A stretch of DNA of 64,000 nucleotides from positions 56,338-120,337 of the forward strand of contig JAQGDQ010000641.1 in NCBI GenBank assembly GCA_030141605.1, given 5' to 3'. This DNA is from Tubiluchus corallicola. Lineage: Eukaryota; Priapulida; Priapulimorpha; Priapulimorphida; Tubiluchidae. Both the position numbers and the translations under genes were made by a program. The notes under the pieces were generated by a model that was not told the DNA's origin, did not search any database, and saw nothing but the letters and a program-made list of their open reading frames with translations. Shown here one piece after another: positions 47,519 through 60,480 of this stretch (positions are counted from its first letter, which is position 1; each line of letters begins with the position of its first letter).

Positions 47519-48040
47519 AGGAAAGCGGATAATTGTGTAGACATTAATTCAAGATAAAGTATGTTCTAAAATATTGAAAACTACAACGGCTTTTTTTTAA
47601 AATCAAAGCCTAGATTAAATAATAATTACCTTGGATAGTTAAATTTCGTTGAACTTTCAAAGCTACACGCAGCTCAGTGAATCTACTAAAACTGGCAATT
47701 GCGCCTTTTTGTCACATTCGCGTGGCCGACAAATTGGCACGGTGCCGTGATCATGAACTATTGTGTTCATCTGTGACGTCAATGTGACGTAGAGCTCATT
47801 TTTGTGACATTACATCAATCTCTTATAGCAATCTTCGCTTACGCAAGAGTCTATGCCTACCATTCCACAAAGTGTGGTTAGTTTGTGACGTGAGTGATAG
47901 CTGCGTTTAGTTGCCGTTAATTAATTTTCCAAGATAATTATTGAAATATTGGAAACAATCGCTACCTTTTATAGTCAAAAAATGTATATCTTTGACAGTG
48001 AATTAAAATGAATAATTCTAATCAATCATCCGGTTTTCCT
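47519..48040. mobile_element. TTAA-flanked MITE (AGGAAAACCGGATGATT family), copy 2
   Basis: Left end AGGAAAGCGGATAATTGTG after TTAA (47515-47518); right end AATCATCCGGTTTTCCT before TTAA (48041-48044). Inverted relative to 15422-15971. Contains a CACTTTGTGG-like palindrome and a TCACGTCA motif shared with copy 1. Confidence 0.82.
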
Positions 48041-48044
48041 TTAA

Positions 48045-48560
48045 GCTTTCGTAAATGGATTGAATTTTCAAATGCTTTGTAAACGGGTTTATCATGAACT
48101 CTACATATATTGTAGTTTAAATTAACCGTTCGCCTACCTGTTTCAACATCATTAAACTTTCGGCTATTAGCACCATCGTCTAATCACCATTCTTTCTTCG
48201 GCCCTCTAATCTCTTCAAAATTGTTCTCACGGTTTACTTTCCATGGAAACTTTTGCTTTTCTGACGACTGATCCATACAGAGGGTGCTAATTCGGGTATA
48301 CCTCAAGGTTACTTTTGTAAATAATTCTTATGCAATTTTTGTTAGATAATAGTTAATGTAATTTTGCTCTTGTGCTAAGCGAAGCAGTAGTATTCCGTGT
48401 GTTTGTCATTACTTGATGCTTTACTTTGGTTTTTTCCACCCACATCCTGTGGCGAAGTTTGTGTTTCACTAGTTCACAACAATAGTCTTTAGAATAAACT
48501 CAAAGAATCAGGCTTTTTGTTATTAGAAATATTCAATATTTTGTTCGGTGTTTTTTCCAA
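48045..48560. other. intergenic, nothing recognised
   Basis: AT-rich spacer with no supported feature. Confidence 0.4.
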
Positions 48561-48561
48561 T

Positions 48562-49335
48562 GATCATCATCATCATCATCATCATCATACGCCCGTCACG
48601 TCTATTGTAGACATTGGGCAGGCAGAATTGTAAAATAAAAGAAATCTGCCGTCAGACAGGTAAATGCAGCAGTAATCCAGCAAAAAAACTAGACACTGCC
48701 ACGCCATTAGCTTGTCAGCACCACTTCCTTTCTACAATATTCAACAATTCTTCTTCTTCTTCAATGAATCATACGTCCAGGGACATGATTCTGCTCACCT
48801 CCCTATGCCAGGACTCCCTGCTCGCTGCAATGCCCCAAGTGCATTTATTTCTAAGGATCAATGCTGAAGTGTTTAAATCTTTTTGTGCAAAATCTAAATA
48901 TGTTAACATTTGTCCTCCTGCAGTTTTTTTACCTGGTTCTATGGCTTGTTGAAGAGCTATCTTCACTGGAATATTATCAGGTAGGCTAAGCATATGCCCA
49001 ATCCATCTTAAACAGCGCCTTTTTATTGTTGTCCAAGATTCTTCTTTTATTTTTTTCATATAGATCTTTGTTTGAAATTTTCTTTGGCCATCTAATACCC
49101 AAAATGTTTCTGTAATTTCGCCTTTGAAACGCATCGATTTCAGCTTTATGATTTGCTTTTAATGTCCAGAGCTCAGAGTTATACACAAATACAGTTTCAA
49201 CTAAGGCTGAGAATATTCTAATTTTTGTTTCCAAAGAAATCTTCCTATTCTCAAAAACTTTTGTGAGTTTTGAGTAAGCTGATAATGCCATTATCTTCCG
49301 TCTTGATATGTCATTTTCTGTTGCAATTTCCAATG
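48562..49335 (-). mobile_element. LINE 3' end (ORF2 C-terminus, 3' UTR and (ATG)n tail)
   Basis: Minus frames 49333-48986 and 49134-48769 together cover the post-RT region: SAYSKLTKVFENRKISLETK, VFVYNSELWTLKANHKAEID, FQRRNYRNILGIRWPKKISN, then RRCLRWIGHMLSLPDNIPVK. This is the well-known thumb/C-terminal block of RTE- and Craft-like LINEs. A frameshift separates the two frames. The 3' UTR (48735-48590) ends in (ATG)8 (48588-48562), matching 25379-25722. Confidence 0.87.
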
Positions 49336-49879
49336 ATACAGGTTACAACCAACAAGTTTTTTTACTCATTGCGCATCATGATAATCTGCGCACAATTTTA
49401 AGCAAGCAAGTATTTCGTCGCATTTTTACGACACGTGCGGCCGCGTTTCTGGATCCTCCCTTGAACGAAAATGAGTCATTGCCGCTAAAGACTTTAAGTG
49501 GAAAATGCCTCGAGAACAGACTGGCATTGTGTAGTGATTTGTATGCTGAAGTTCATTCATGAATTCTTTACACGATCGAGATGTTTAGTAGAAGTTAGGT
49601 ATGAGTAAAATCATAAAAATGTCGCCCGAGTATCAACGCTATTAACTTTGTACAGAAGTAACTAGTAAACAGGAAATAGGGGGCGGAAACAGCGATTAAA
49701 ACAGGACAAAAGTACAAACATTTTGTAAACATACCAAAACTTTGTGATGTCTGAAATTTTGCTTTGACTCTGGTCCGCCTTATTTAACCGAAAATCAATA
49801 AAAAAACAAATAATAATACATGTTATAATTTTGTTTCGAGTAGTCATATTTCAGCAGAAATTAGTGTTCATTTGGCAGT
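49336..49879. other. intergenic, nothing recognised
   Basis: An 84-codon plus frame (49308-49562) contains no motif I recognise. Confidence 0.4.
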
Positions 49880-50285
49880 GCTTATTAACGAAAAAGTCCT
49901 TTATCACAGATTCGTTGTGCGCACGCGCAGGTGCTGCGGGTCGAAGGTTAATTATACCACAGCGGCGCATCTTAACTACGACTGTCACGTGACATGTGAG
50001 TAAAGCAAAGCCGCCTGCTGCATCAGATCAGTAAATTCAGTTGTTTTACGCGGACTTCACTTATGCATTTGTCTGTACATAGAGTGATTTACTAGCAAGA
50101 TCTAGCCTGGGAACAAGTAAAAATGAACTAGCTACGTTTCTACTTTGCTGTTAGAAGTGTTAGTATTACAATAGCATCGGCTGCGAGGCGTTGTCAAGTG
50201 TACACACGTTGTCTGGTACACTCAACCTTTGACCTTTTCACGATCATCATCAATCGCTGGAACTGTGAAGAGGCTTATTAAGGGA
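49880..50285 (-). repeat. dispersed repeat F, copy 3 (inverted, longest)
   Basis: Contains in reverse order the blocks seen in copies 1, 2 and 4, ending gatcatcatcaatcgctgga + actgtgaagaggcttattaa. It is the most complete copy (about 400 bp). Confidence 0.72.
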
Positions 50286-50429
50286 TTGTTAGTGTTACCA
50301 AATTTTAGGTTTGTGTTGTAGCGTATAATATGTTCACATATTAAGTGGTTATCATGTGTGAACGGAGGCAATAATAATAAACCAACTGCCACCTGCCAAG
50401 AATGATGTACACTCAGCTGACTTAGGATT

Positions 50430-51078
50430 TAATTCAGAATCTTGTATGTTTGTCAACTATATAAATTATGTGAGAAACGTGAGAAAACTTTAAAATTCTC
50501 AATCATTGAAGCACACAAAGAATATTTTACTCTGCTTTTTATATTTAAATACATTAACAACATCAGCAAACCATTCCAGAATAACAGATTTACCTTTTTT
50601 CCAAATCCTATCGTTAATTCCAGAACAAGCAATCTAAAACAAATTAGGACAAATACCCACTATGGAACCAACTCTGTAATCAAACAAGCAATTCTACTTT
50701 GGAATTCTCTACCATTACAGGTTAAACAAATCAAGTCCCTATCAGCATTTAAAACAAAATTAAAATCACTAATATTAACAAGATATGAAATACCATCACA
50801 CCAGTACGACAACATACACACTAATTCAGAATTCATATATTCACGGCCATATTAATAAAATCATAATTTTTTCATATTTTGTGCATAGCTGTAAATATGT
50901 TTGATTTTATTCGTCGTTACTTTCCATTACTGCACAGTAGTTTAGATTGCACTGACGCATTTGCCTTTAGCAGTGCAAGTTTTTTATTAACTAACACTGA
51001 TTGATCATCTCTGTAAAGTTTTTATCAGTGATTATCAATGTATTTTAATGGCAAATAAAGATTATATATATATATATA
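50430..51078 (+). mobile_element. LINE 3' end, copy 1 (jockey/CR1-like C-terminus)
   Basis: Frame 50442-50855 encodes THYGTNSVIKQAILLWNSLP and LSAFKTKLKSLIL, the N-x-LP and F-K-x-K-L pattern at the end of many LINE ORF2 proteins. A 3' UTR follows and a gcaaataaagattatatata tail near 51054-51078. An inverted copy is at 63387-63902. Confidence 0.75.
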
Positions 51079-51119
51079 AAACCTTAATCCTAGGACTATC
51101 AGAGACGTGATTCAGTGGT

Positions 51120-51765
51120 AACAAGAAATAATTTTGAAGCAAAATTGGACCCGATCTTAAACTGCAGGTCAAAACAATCTACTCTCTAAATTATTGAAAG
51201 GAAACATGCTATTTTTTCAAAAATGACTTACGTGAAAGAATTATTACCACACAAACAATTTCACGTACGCGCAGTTCTTCGCTGTTACGCTGTTCTTTCG
51301 CTATTCGCTAGTTAGACGGGCACTAGCGCCTGTATTTCGAAAACGCATTGCACAAAAATCAGCTGTTGTACCTGTCAGTTCAGATGTGTTAGTTTCTGAC
51401 GAACAGCACACGTTCGACAGGTCATGCGTGAGCACAGCGGTAAATTTAAAATTTTATCTCAAAACTTGCCTAGTTTTAGTACTGTGAATATCTTACAGTT
51501 GCACTGTACTTCAATTTTCGCTTTTGCAAACACGCCCAACACGCTCGTGGAATACTTTTGCTGTTGAAAATCATGTTCGTTTGTGATGTCATCAATAGTT
51601 GGGTTCGCCCACCGTTAATTAAGTTTTTAATGTAGTATTTATTTATCAGAAACGCTTTTACAGTATTAATTGTGTTAAAATGTATACTTTTTATTGTACT
51701 TGAAAATAGGGTTGTATATGAAAAATCATCTTGTCTTCTTGTAATTTTTTCAGCTGTTATATATT
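51120..51765 (+). repeat. dispersed repeat G, copy 1
   Basis: About 640 bp homologous to 59755-60440: aaacaatctactctyta, acgtgaaagaattattacca, cgctagttagacgggcacta, cagttcagatgtgttagttt, aaaatgtatwctttttay. Identity family unknown; probably a non-autonomous transposon or LTR-like repeat. Confidence 0.75.
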
Positions 51766-52208
51766 CATTAATTCATTTATTCATTCATACACTGGCCCAC
51801 TTACTCATTCACTCACTCACTCACTCATTCACTCACTCACTCACCCACTCATTCATTTATTCATTCATTCACTCACTCACGCATTCGTTCAATCATTCTT
51901 TCATTCACTTACTCACAAATTCATTCACTCGTTCATTCATCCAATCACTCATCTGCTCATTCACTCACTCACTCACTCACTCACTCATTTATTCATTCAT
52001 TCACTCACTCGCACATTCGTTCAATCATTCACTCGCTCACTTACTCACAAATTCATTCACTCGTTCATTCATTCATCCATTCAGTCATCCATTCATTCAC
52101 TCATCTGCTCATTCACTCACTCACTCGCTAATTCATTCATTCATTCTTCATTCATTCATTCTTCATTCATTCATTCATTCATTCTTCATTCATTCATTCA
52201 TTCATTCA
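51765..52208. repeat. (TTCA)n/(CTCA)n tetranucleotide satellite
   Basis: About 445 bp of mixed attc and actc tetranucleotides. The two His/Ser-rich open frames (51672-52256, 51731-52330) are artefacts. Confidence 0.97.
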
Positions 52209-52436
52209 ACAAATCCACCTTTCACTTTTTTTATAAAGTTAGGAGATGCCTTCTAATTTGTCCAAATATAGGATATACACTTGTGTCCTTGGGCTTCGTG
52301 TGGGAGGTGGTACAAATTCCTAGCTACTAAACCCCCTTTGCAAACGCCCCCCTCGGCATGAACCTGACACTTACTCCTTTAAGCGCACAAAAGTAATACT
52401 AAATTATAAACTCTGAATATGTTTGTGCTTTGATTG

Positions 52437-52505
52437 TCACTCGAACTCCAGACCTTCTGCTTCGCGTGTAGCTATGCTAACCATTACACCACAGAGGCAC
52501 TCGAG
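52437..52505 (-). mobile_element. tRNA-like sequence, probably a SINE head or tRNA pseudogene
   Basis: Minus strand GCCTCTGTGGTGTAATGGTT (A-box TGGTGTAATGG) and GGTCTGGAGTTCGAGTGAC (degenerate B-box). The anticodon arm is imperfect and the invariant U33 is missing, and the acceptor ends do not pair. Confidence 0.55.
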
Positions 52506-53249
52506 ACGTTAAACTTTTATAGATTAATTAACTTAGATTACTGAGGGGAACGACTGGTGCTTCTCATAAAAAACGATGAATTTTAGCACCTCTGAATTTT
52601 AAAAACTAGCGTTGTAAAATTGTAAACCGGTATCAAATTTCTTTGGAACGCCGTTCATCCAGAATCTTACCTATGAACAGTGACCAGGTATGTAAGATGC
52701 TGATGATATTCGCTTTCCCCACCGCCTCTTTTTCCCTGCAGCGAAATTTTCACCGCCTCCTGAACTTTTTATGATTCTGTGCTGCCTCAATGAGCCATTG
52801 AAACGACATTCGTGAAATTCTTTTGCCAGCCGCTAGGGCGGCGCTACACAACGGGCTCGCAGAAGATGGAAATCGTAGTCCGTTTGAAGCGCAGGTTGCA
52901 TTTTTTTCCAAAACAAGTTATAAGTTCATCTTGGCAGTGAAACTAACTTTGTTCTGGTGCTTATGACATAACCCCTGGGTATTTGGAGAGTTTGAGATCA
53001 CCCCTGAAAATGAACAGTTACATTTTAATGAGTCCAGTTAGTGCTCCTGGCAAAACTAATTAACAAGAATACCTGCGCAGCTTCCGTAAATGTTTTCAAT
53101 ACAAACAGTTCCAGCCTGAGAATCAACAAGTTTCAACAAAACATGAATGGATTCTAGTAAAGTATGGTAGCACAAAAGGCCAATGAGAGCAAGAGTATGG
53201 TAGCACAAAGGGCCAATGAATTTGTGGAGGTGTTTGCAGGTATTATACA
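52506..53249. other. intergenic, nothing recognised
   Basis: A short duplicated phrase agtatggtagcacaaa occurs at 53162 and 53193. No gene supported. Confidence 0.4.
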
Positions 53250-53755
<506 letters not shown>

Positions 53756-54135
53756 TGAGGTAGAATTCACTGCTTGCGCGTCCATTTGTAGGTGATTGTG
53801 ATGAAATGACCTTGATAACGGACTTCATATACACAGGTACGTCAATCATTTCGATTTTATCAGGCAGTCAGGGCCGGTTTAAGACCTCAAGAGCCCCTAA
53901 AAATTTATTCTTTTAATAAAGATTACATATTGGATGAATAAATTAATTAAATAATAGATTTACCTAATTCTAATATGCACTTAAGACGCATAAGGTCATT
54001 AAGACAGTTGCAGCGCCATTACGGCAGTGAAAAGTTCTTTCATGTTGTCCTTCTTATGGAAGACCTAGTTTCAACCTGAATAGGTTTACTGACCGCAAAT
54101 AACCCAATTGTAAATAACTCGATAGGGAGTCTACA

Positions 54136-54380
54136 GAATGTTATGTTTAATAAGATAGAACTCTTTTGTGTCCGCAAGATGGCAGTGCTGAGAGAAAGTA
54201 AATAGGCTAGACCATAGAGAATGTTATGTTTAATAAGATGGAACTCTTTTGTGTCCGCAAGATGGCAGTGCAGAGAGAAAGTAAATAGGCTAGACCATAG
54301 AGAATGTTATATTTAATAAGTTAGAACTCTTTTGTGTCCGCAAGATGGCAGTGTTGAGAGAAAGTAAATAGGCTAGATCA
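54136..54380. repeat. three tandem copies of an ~84-bp unit
   Basis: agaatgttatgtttaataag + rtrgaactcttttgtgtccg + caagatggcagtg... repeated three times. It ends at the MITE at 54394. Confidence 0.95.
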
Positions 54381-54393
54381 TAGTAGTGATTTG

Positions 54394-54893
54394 CAGGGAT
54401 GAGGCGGAATTCCGAGTTTTTGGAAGACCAGTAGTGCCATTTTTGTAAATCGCTTAAATTCGTTGAGAAAATTTTTACGGACTCAGTACATTATTTCACA
54501 AACTGACCGCTAGTTGGCAGGCCGTCACTATCTTTACATCACGTATATCAGCGTAACCACGTGTAGATCTCTATGTATAAAAATATAGAATCAATTGTGC
54601 GGAGTTATTTGAGTCAATTGCAGACAGTTTTTATATACTTTTGCATAGGAGCGGCCAGTACTTAGGCGTTTTTGAGACAATTAGGTATCATGTATCCTTG
54701 ATAGTTGGGTATTTTAAATTGTGCATGAAACAAGGTAATTGATATTGTAAGTCCACTTAGAGGCTCTATGGTCACAAAATTGCAATTTGTTGCTGGCCCT
54801 TGAACCCTCATGAGGGCTTTGCCCCTCAACACCATTAGGGGCCTAGGCGGCCCCGTTTCAGAGTTTTTTTGCAATTTGTCATTCTCACCCCTG
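54394..54893. mobile_element. MITE with 6-bp target duplication, copy E (inverted)
   Basis: Ends CAGGGATGAGGCGGAATTCC and ...GTCATTCTCACCCCTG, with the perfect 6-bp repeat gatttg (54388-54393, 54894-54899). Confidence 0.92.
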
Positions 54894-55088
54894 GATTTGA
54901 ATTTACTTTGCTGCAAATTTTCACAATCACGCCTTTTCGATATAAAGAAGCTAGGGGCTTATGGTAATTGACTGTATTAACTACACACTATGTAAGTGCT
55001 GCCATCCAACGACAGTAAAAATCGCCAATGTTTATTTTTACATAAATCAGTCTATTTTGTAGCTAACTGCGGGAATAAGTAACGAAAC

Positions 55089-55290
55089 TTAAAGGACAAG
55101 AAAAGGGGCACCTGAAGTAAGTTTCAGAAAAATCGCCACAAAAAATCAAATTACTTTATAGCAATTTTATGCACATATCGTACTCGCGATGAATGAATTT
55201 TTTGTTTGTTTTCATTTTAAATCTCCCGCGATACTGTTCCGTAGTCGCCATTACAGTGACGTCACTATGCACAACGTAAATTAGGGAAGA
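55089..55290 (+). repeat. dispersed repeat with conserved TGACGTCA, copy 2
   Basis: Homologous to 7932-8125, starting at TTAA. The TGACGTCA palindrome (55257-55264) is conserved. Confidence 0.72.
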
Positions 55291-56040
55291 AAAGGAACAG
55301 TTTTCCTTAACGCTGATATGTTTATGCTGGCTTCCTTGTGAAGAAACTAATTTCCTCCTGGCAACGTGTTTTAGTTTAGCGCAAAAAAAACCCGTGTTAT
55401 AACTATCGGTACCCGGACGACGTGTGTGTGGCAGAGCTAGGTAAGAGACCCGAAAGGGGGTCTCCGAACGATGAAGAAAATTCTCGAATAAACTTTGCAA
55501 GAGGATTTAGTGTCACATACAAGTTGTACCAACTGCTGTCCACACTACAGCTGTATTGGAGCCAAGTTCTTCGGTAAGTGACCAGTACTGTAGACGATGG
55601 ACTTTGACCTACGCCTCCGCAGCCTGGACACGCCTTTAGCTGGAAAATTTTACTGTCAGAAACTAAACTGGGCGCTGCTACTGCTACATGTTATCGACTT
55701 GGGAATTCTGGAACAGATTGTCTACTCAAATTATCAGCAGTAGGAATTTGTTGTAGTTTGCCCCCGGGGTCGCGTGCCCGTGTGCTAACCATAGACATCT
55801 CTGTGGTCTGTGCACCGTGTTACGCTCGGATAGTTGCCGTGGAATGTACCTGATGACTTGTTTTGTCGGTTTTGTGAGTTCCCTTATGTTTACACGCCCC
55901 GTGGTTGAGTTACTGGTTTATTTTATTTGCAAATAGTGTGTGTGTTAAAGTTAAATCAAAGCATATCAGACTAAGTGTGCTATTGGATATAACAACAGGT
56001 AAGGGCTGTTGCATTTACTGATTATAGTAGTTGTCGTAGA
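55291..56040. other. intergenic, nothing recognised
   Basis: No feature supported. A 114-codon minus frame (55500-55156) mainly covers the repeat and shows no domain. Confidence 0.4.
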
Positions 56041-56200
56041 CTAAGTAGTGGTAGTGGTAGTAGTAGTAGACTGAGTAGTGGTACTAATAGTTTTAGTGGT
56101 AGTGGTATACTAAGTAGTAGTAGTGTGAATGGTAGTGGTAGTAGTGGTAATAGTATTAGTGGTCGTGGTAGTGGTAGAGTAAGTAGTTGTAGTGTTAATG

Positions 56201-56234
<34 letters not shown>

Positions 56235-56555
56235 TGGTAGTGGTAGTGGTAGTGGTAGTGGTAGTGGTAGTGGTAGTGGTAGTGGTAGTGGTAGTAGTAG
56301 TGGTAGTGGTAGTGGTAGTGGTAGTGGTAGTGGTAGTGTTAGTGGTAGTGGTAGTGGTAGTAATAGTGTTAGTGTTAGTGGTAGTGGTAGTGGTAGTGTT
56401 AGTGGTAGTGTTAGTGTTAGTGGTAGTGGTAGTGGTAGTGGTAGTGGTAGTAGTAGTGGTAGTAATAGTGTTAGTGTTAGTGGTAGTGGTAGTGGTAGTA
56501 GTAGTGGTAGTAATAGTGTTAGTGTTAGTGGTAGTGTTAGTGGTAGACTAAAAGG
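56041..56555. repeat. (AGTGGT)n / (AGT)n satellite
   Basis: About 515 bp of agt, ggt and gtt trinucleotides arranged in hexamers. The Ser/Gly (56125-56559) and Val (56192-56551) frames are artefacts. Confidence 0.96.
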
Positions 56556-57393
56556 GTAGTCTTGTTAGTTTTGATAATTAAACCCGTATTGCACTTTGTT
56601 TATTTGACCTATTTACCGGTGTTGAGTTGTTTACTGCTTTAAATTGAGCTTACAAGCAACTTTCGACGTTATTAACAGCAGTACGTAACTTACCTAACTG
56701 TGTGTTGATTAACTTGTTTCTTTAACTCGAGTTGAAATTGAAAATGAAATACTGATTCCTGGCAACTAGTCTACAGACTCGACGGTCGTGCTGCAAATTC
56801 GCTAAAGGCAGATTTCGTTTCAAAATCTTAAAAGCCGTTTTAGGGAGCCATTATTTTATTATCGTAACTCCACAGTAATCTTAATAAAACGTGACTATGC
56901 TCAACAGGTTACTGAACACTTTATAATCATGATCACAGTTTTTCTTAGTTCTCTCTCCATTTCATCTTTCATTCACTACTCCCCCCACACTTTTATGTAT
57001 ATATTATTATTATTTCAATTATTAATCACTTCTTTAGGATTTCCACGTACAGTTTGGGCTGTCCATCTATGCTTTTAGGCTTAAACTTTATGCATCAAAA
57101 TTACTCTGTAATGTATTTGCTGCATAAGAATCTCTTTTGTAATTTCTGGATAATATTGCATTTATATTTATATTTACTTCATTGAAATTATCTGTATTTT
57201 TATTATAACTGTTAGATGCAGAGTGGAATTAAATAAACATAACTTGTGTTTGGTTGGTTACACGCATAGTTTCTAAAATCACCCGTTCGAGGGCACCACC
57301 GTTCACCCATTTGCAAACAAGGTATATGATGTCCTTCGTGTCAACTTACGTAAGTTTTGTCCACTATTTTTGCAGTTGTGTTGTGGAGATCGC
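56556..57393. other. intergenic, nothing recognised
   Basis: AT-rich, with no gene or repeat end identified. Confidence 0.45.
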
Positions 57394-57748
57394 TGGCATC
57401 TATTAGAATTACATAAAACATTGTAGAATGTTCCGTTAGAATAATCGTCTTACCTTGTAGAATGTTCTACAAAGAAACGTCTGGAATGTTCCCTGGCACC
57501 CTATATAAGGCGAAGCAGGCCGCTGACAGACGCACGCAGATTTCGCACGGACGCCACTTACACATTCTCTTGTATATTTGTAATATCAGATACACTCAAA
57601 CGTTTTCCAGTTTTTCACCTTTAGCGTAATCATTTCGCGTTCCTTCATACTTTTGTGTTGTAGAATTCTCGGTTAATAAACTAGTTTAATTTGACGAAGT
57701 GTTTTCTGGTTTTCTCTACGAGCCTTCCAAGAGAAACAAAACACAACA
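57394..57748 (+). mobile_element. LTR-like repeat with heat-shock element, copy 2
   Basis: Same orientation and limits as 45808-46161. TATATAAG at 57502-57509 and AATAAA at 57675-57680 are preserved. The third GAA of the heat-shock element is CAA here (57460-57472), though a second GGAATGTTCC nearby is intact. Confidence 0.65.
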
Positions 57749-58004
57749 AATGTTCGAATTTTTTTAGTTGAATTCGATTCGAACATAACATTATTGTTGA
57801 CTGGTACCATTGGTATGTTGGCACATGTTTTCATTCAGATCCACTTAGCTGATTTTATTTTGTTTTATCTTTTGGGAAAAATTATAAACAAATCGTCCTA
57901 GGGAAGGCAAATTGTAACTTCTCCCGTTTGAGGCAAATTCTTCTATATGAGCATGGGGGCTTCTTGAAGAGAATGAATTCACGGTGCAACTTATTTTCCT
58001 AGAG

Positions 58005-58580
58005 TACAGTGTTCCCTCGCTAGTTCGCGGTTCGTTTATCGCGGACTCGCTGTTTTGCGGGTTTTCAAAAATATTAATGTAAAATATTTATCGCGGTATT
58101 TTCGCTGTTTTGCGGGTTTTTGCGGTACTCTGTCTAAAGTATTTTTGCACATGCGTAGTATGTATTGTACAGTAATGTATAGATTTGATGAATTTTGCAT
58201 ACAAAAATCACAAAATGTATAAAGATATATAAAAATATTAATTCTGACATTACAAGAATATTATAAATCGTAAAAAATTACCATTTACAGTAAATAGTGT
58301 ATTTATTCGGCGGATGAATACACACCAAAAACGAAATGTAGTACTTGCGCCCGCTTGAGATGCTATTTGCCGACGTGAGATTGTACACGACACACGATTG
58401 GTTGATTGATGGAAAGCTTTTTAAAAGGTACATGTGCAGTATGGGAAAAGTTATTAAGGGAATGGGAAAGGGTTATGTATAAGAGTGTGGGGATGTATAA
58501 CTACTAAAATAAGTATAGCGTCCCTACTTCGCGGAAATTCACTTACCACGGGTGGACCTAGAACGGAACACCCGCGCTAA
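58005..58580. mobile_element. Tigger/mariner-like element, right end incomplete
   Basis: Left end CAGTGTTCCCTCGCTAGTTC preceded by TA. The right side has the expected inverted internal sequence (cctagaacggaacacccgcg) but the last ~20 bp are missing or degraded just before the hAT MITE at 58596. No transposase frame. Confidence 0.7.
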
Positions 58581-58595
58581 GTAGTTGCTCTACTC

Positions 58596-59056
58596 CAGGG
58601 GTGTGCAAATTGCGGCCCGCCCGAGAGAATTTGTCAACCTAATGAAAGTGCGGCCCGGGCGATTAATTGAGTGTATCCAGCTGAAGTCCGTGCCACGATC
58701 CCAAAGATAGCACGGGTAGTTTTTTCTACTAGATCGGATGCCATTAACCCTTACAAGACAGTTGTAGCTTAATGTCACTGTACTACACAGACTGTGTGAT
58801 ACACATTACTAATATGCATTGTAATGAAATTACCACTATCTGTCCTGAAAGTAGAAATATATGGTTTGTAATATAAATTTTAATAACTTCTAAAATAGTT
58901 TATTGAGTGTAATAGTAATGATGTACGCAGGTCGGATGCAAAAAATCGTCATTAGGCCTTTCTGTACTTGGCTCCTTGATGAAACTGCCCGTGGCCCGCA
59001 GGAATTGTGGGAAAGTTTAATATGGCCCGGCTAGTCAGATAATTTGCACACCCCTG
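58596..59056. mobile_element. hAT MITE, CAGGGGTGTGCAAATT family
   Basis: Flanks ctctactc (58588-58595) and atctactc (59057-59064) match at 7 of 8 bases. It has an internal deletion near the left end compared with 36001-36507. Confidence 0.9.
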
Positions 59057-59064
59057 ATCTACTC

Positions 59065-59754
59065 TATCTTCAAGTAGTTGTTTACTCGTTTTAGGTGCCT
59101 TTTCTTAGTTTTAACGTATAAATTAGAGAGCTGCGAAGAAGAAGAAGAAGAGGTTCACAAATTTGCAGGCAGTTTTTCACTCACTAATTCTCTCGGTTGC
59201 AGAAAATTTGTTACTTTGCATCTCTGGGTTTATTGATTTTGCTGCTTTATTATTCACTTTCTAGTAGAATGTATCGACAGCTTTTGCTGCGTGGTGCATG
59301 CAAGCGTCAAATTCTGCTGTGAAGTCGGAAAGTTCTGTGGAAATTTAACCGGAAGTCGACATGGAAGTGGTTGTGGCAACGATGCACAACTGTAGGAGGT
59401 GTTGTGAACTGCGTGGAGGCGGGTCTGCTGGCGGGAGATGCTGCTTAATATATGTTTAGCGATTTAAATTAAGCAACACCCAGGCTGTTTAGTGGATGGA
59501 TAGATGACTGTTGGCTGTTTCGTATCCTAAGTTCCAGCTTACCTAAGACACCTCTGCCAGTTCATGCAGAGCTCACTTTTAGATGGATCTCCTTGATAAT
59601 TAGGTAGATTCCGACCCCGCCACAAACATATACATGCAGAGGTTAAGGCTTCGGGGTTTTGTCATTGTCAGCTGTAACCCATGATGATGACTGTTTTTTT
59701 ATTTTAAAACACGTGTTTACATAAATGGATCTCTAGCTGTATGTAAAGTTTTAA
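59065..59754. other. intergenic, nothing recognised
   Basis: No feature supported; short (GAA)n at about 59126. Confidence 0.4.
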
Positions 59755-60440
59755 GTTAAAACAAAACCGGACTCATTCTTAAACTGTAGGTAAAAACAAT
59801 CTACTCTTTAAAATATTGAAAGAAAACATACTATTTTTTTAAAGAATGACCTACGTGAAAGAATTATTACCACACAGCACACAATTTCATGTCTGCGCCG
59901 CTGTTACATGCATTTCGCCTTTCGCTAGTTAGACGGGCACTAGAACCTGCATTTCGGAAAGCGTTGCACACAAAAAACAGGCGCCGCACCTCTCAGTTCA
60001 GATGTGTTAGTTTGTGACGAACTGCATACGTGACAACAGTAAATTTAGAATTCGAATTTTTGCCCAGTTTTAGTACAGCACACTAAATCTCTTATAACAC
60101 CTTATAACATGGCAGGTAATTAAATGTGTCACGCTTGCTTTAAATGAGTAATAAACCTATTTCAGTTCCAGCGATTGATGATGATCGTGAAAAGGTCAAA
60201 TCTCTTACAGTAGCACCGTACGTCAATTTTCTCTTTCACAAACACGCTCATGGAATGTTTTTAATGTTGAAGAAGATGTTACGTTGTGATGTCATCAATA
60301 GCTGGGCTCGCCCGCTGTTAATTACGTTTTTAATCTATTATTTAATTATCAAAAACGCTTTTAGAGTATTATTGGTGTTAAAATGTATTCTTTTTACCAT
60401 ACTTGAAAATGGGGTAGGGTATGAAAAATCATGCAACCTT
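59755..60440 (+). repeat. dispersed repeat G, copy 2, interrupted by repeat F fragment
   Basis: Homologous to 51120-51765. An insertion of a ~55-bp repeat F segment (ttccagcgattgatgatgat, about 60166-60200) is absent from copy 1. Confidence 0.75.
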
Positions 60441-60480
60441 CCACAAGTACACACACGCTGATACAATGTTAAATACATAT

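Noticed and set aside
51672-52330. Two ~195-codon His/Ser-rich frames
   Set aside because: They translate an attc/actc microsatellite.
52437-52505. Functional tRNA gene
   Set aside because: A and B boxes are recognisable, but U33 is missing, the anticodon stem is mismatched and the acceptor arm does not pair.
56125-56559. Ser/Gly-rich and poly-Val frames
   Set aside because: They translate the agtggt hexanucleotide satellite.
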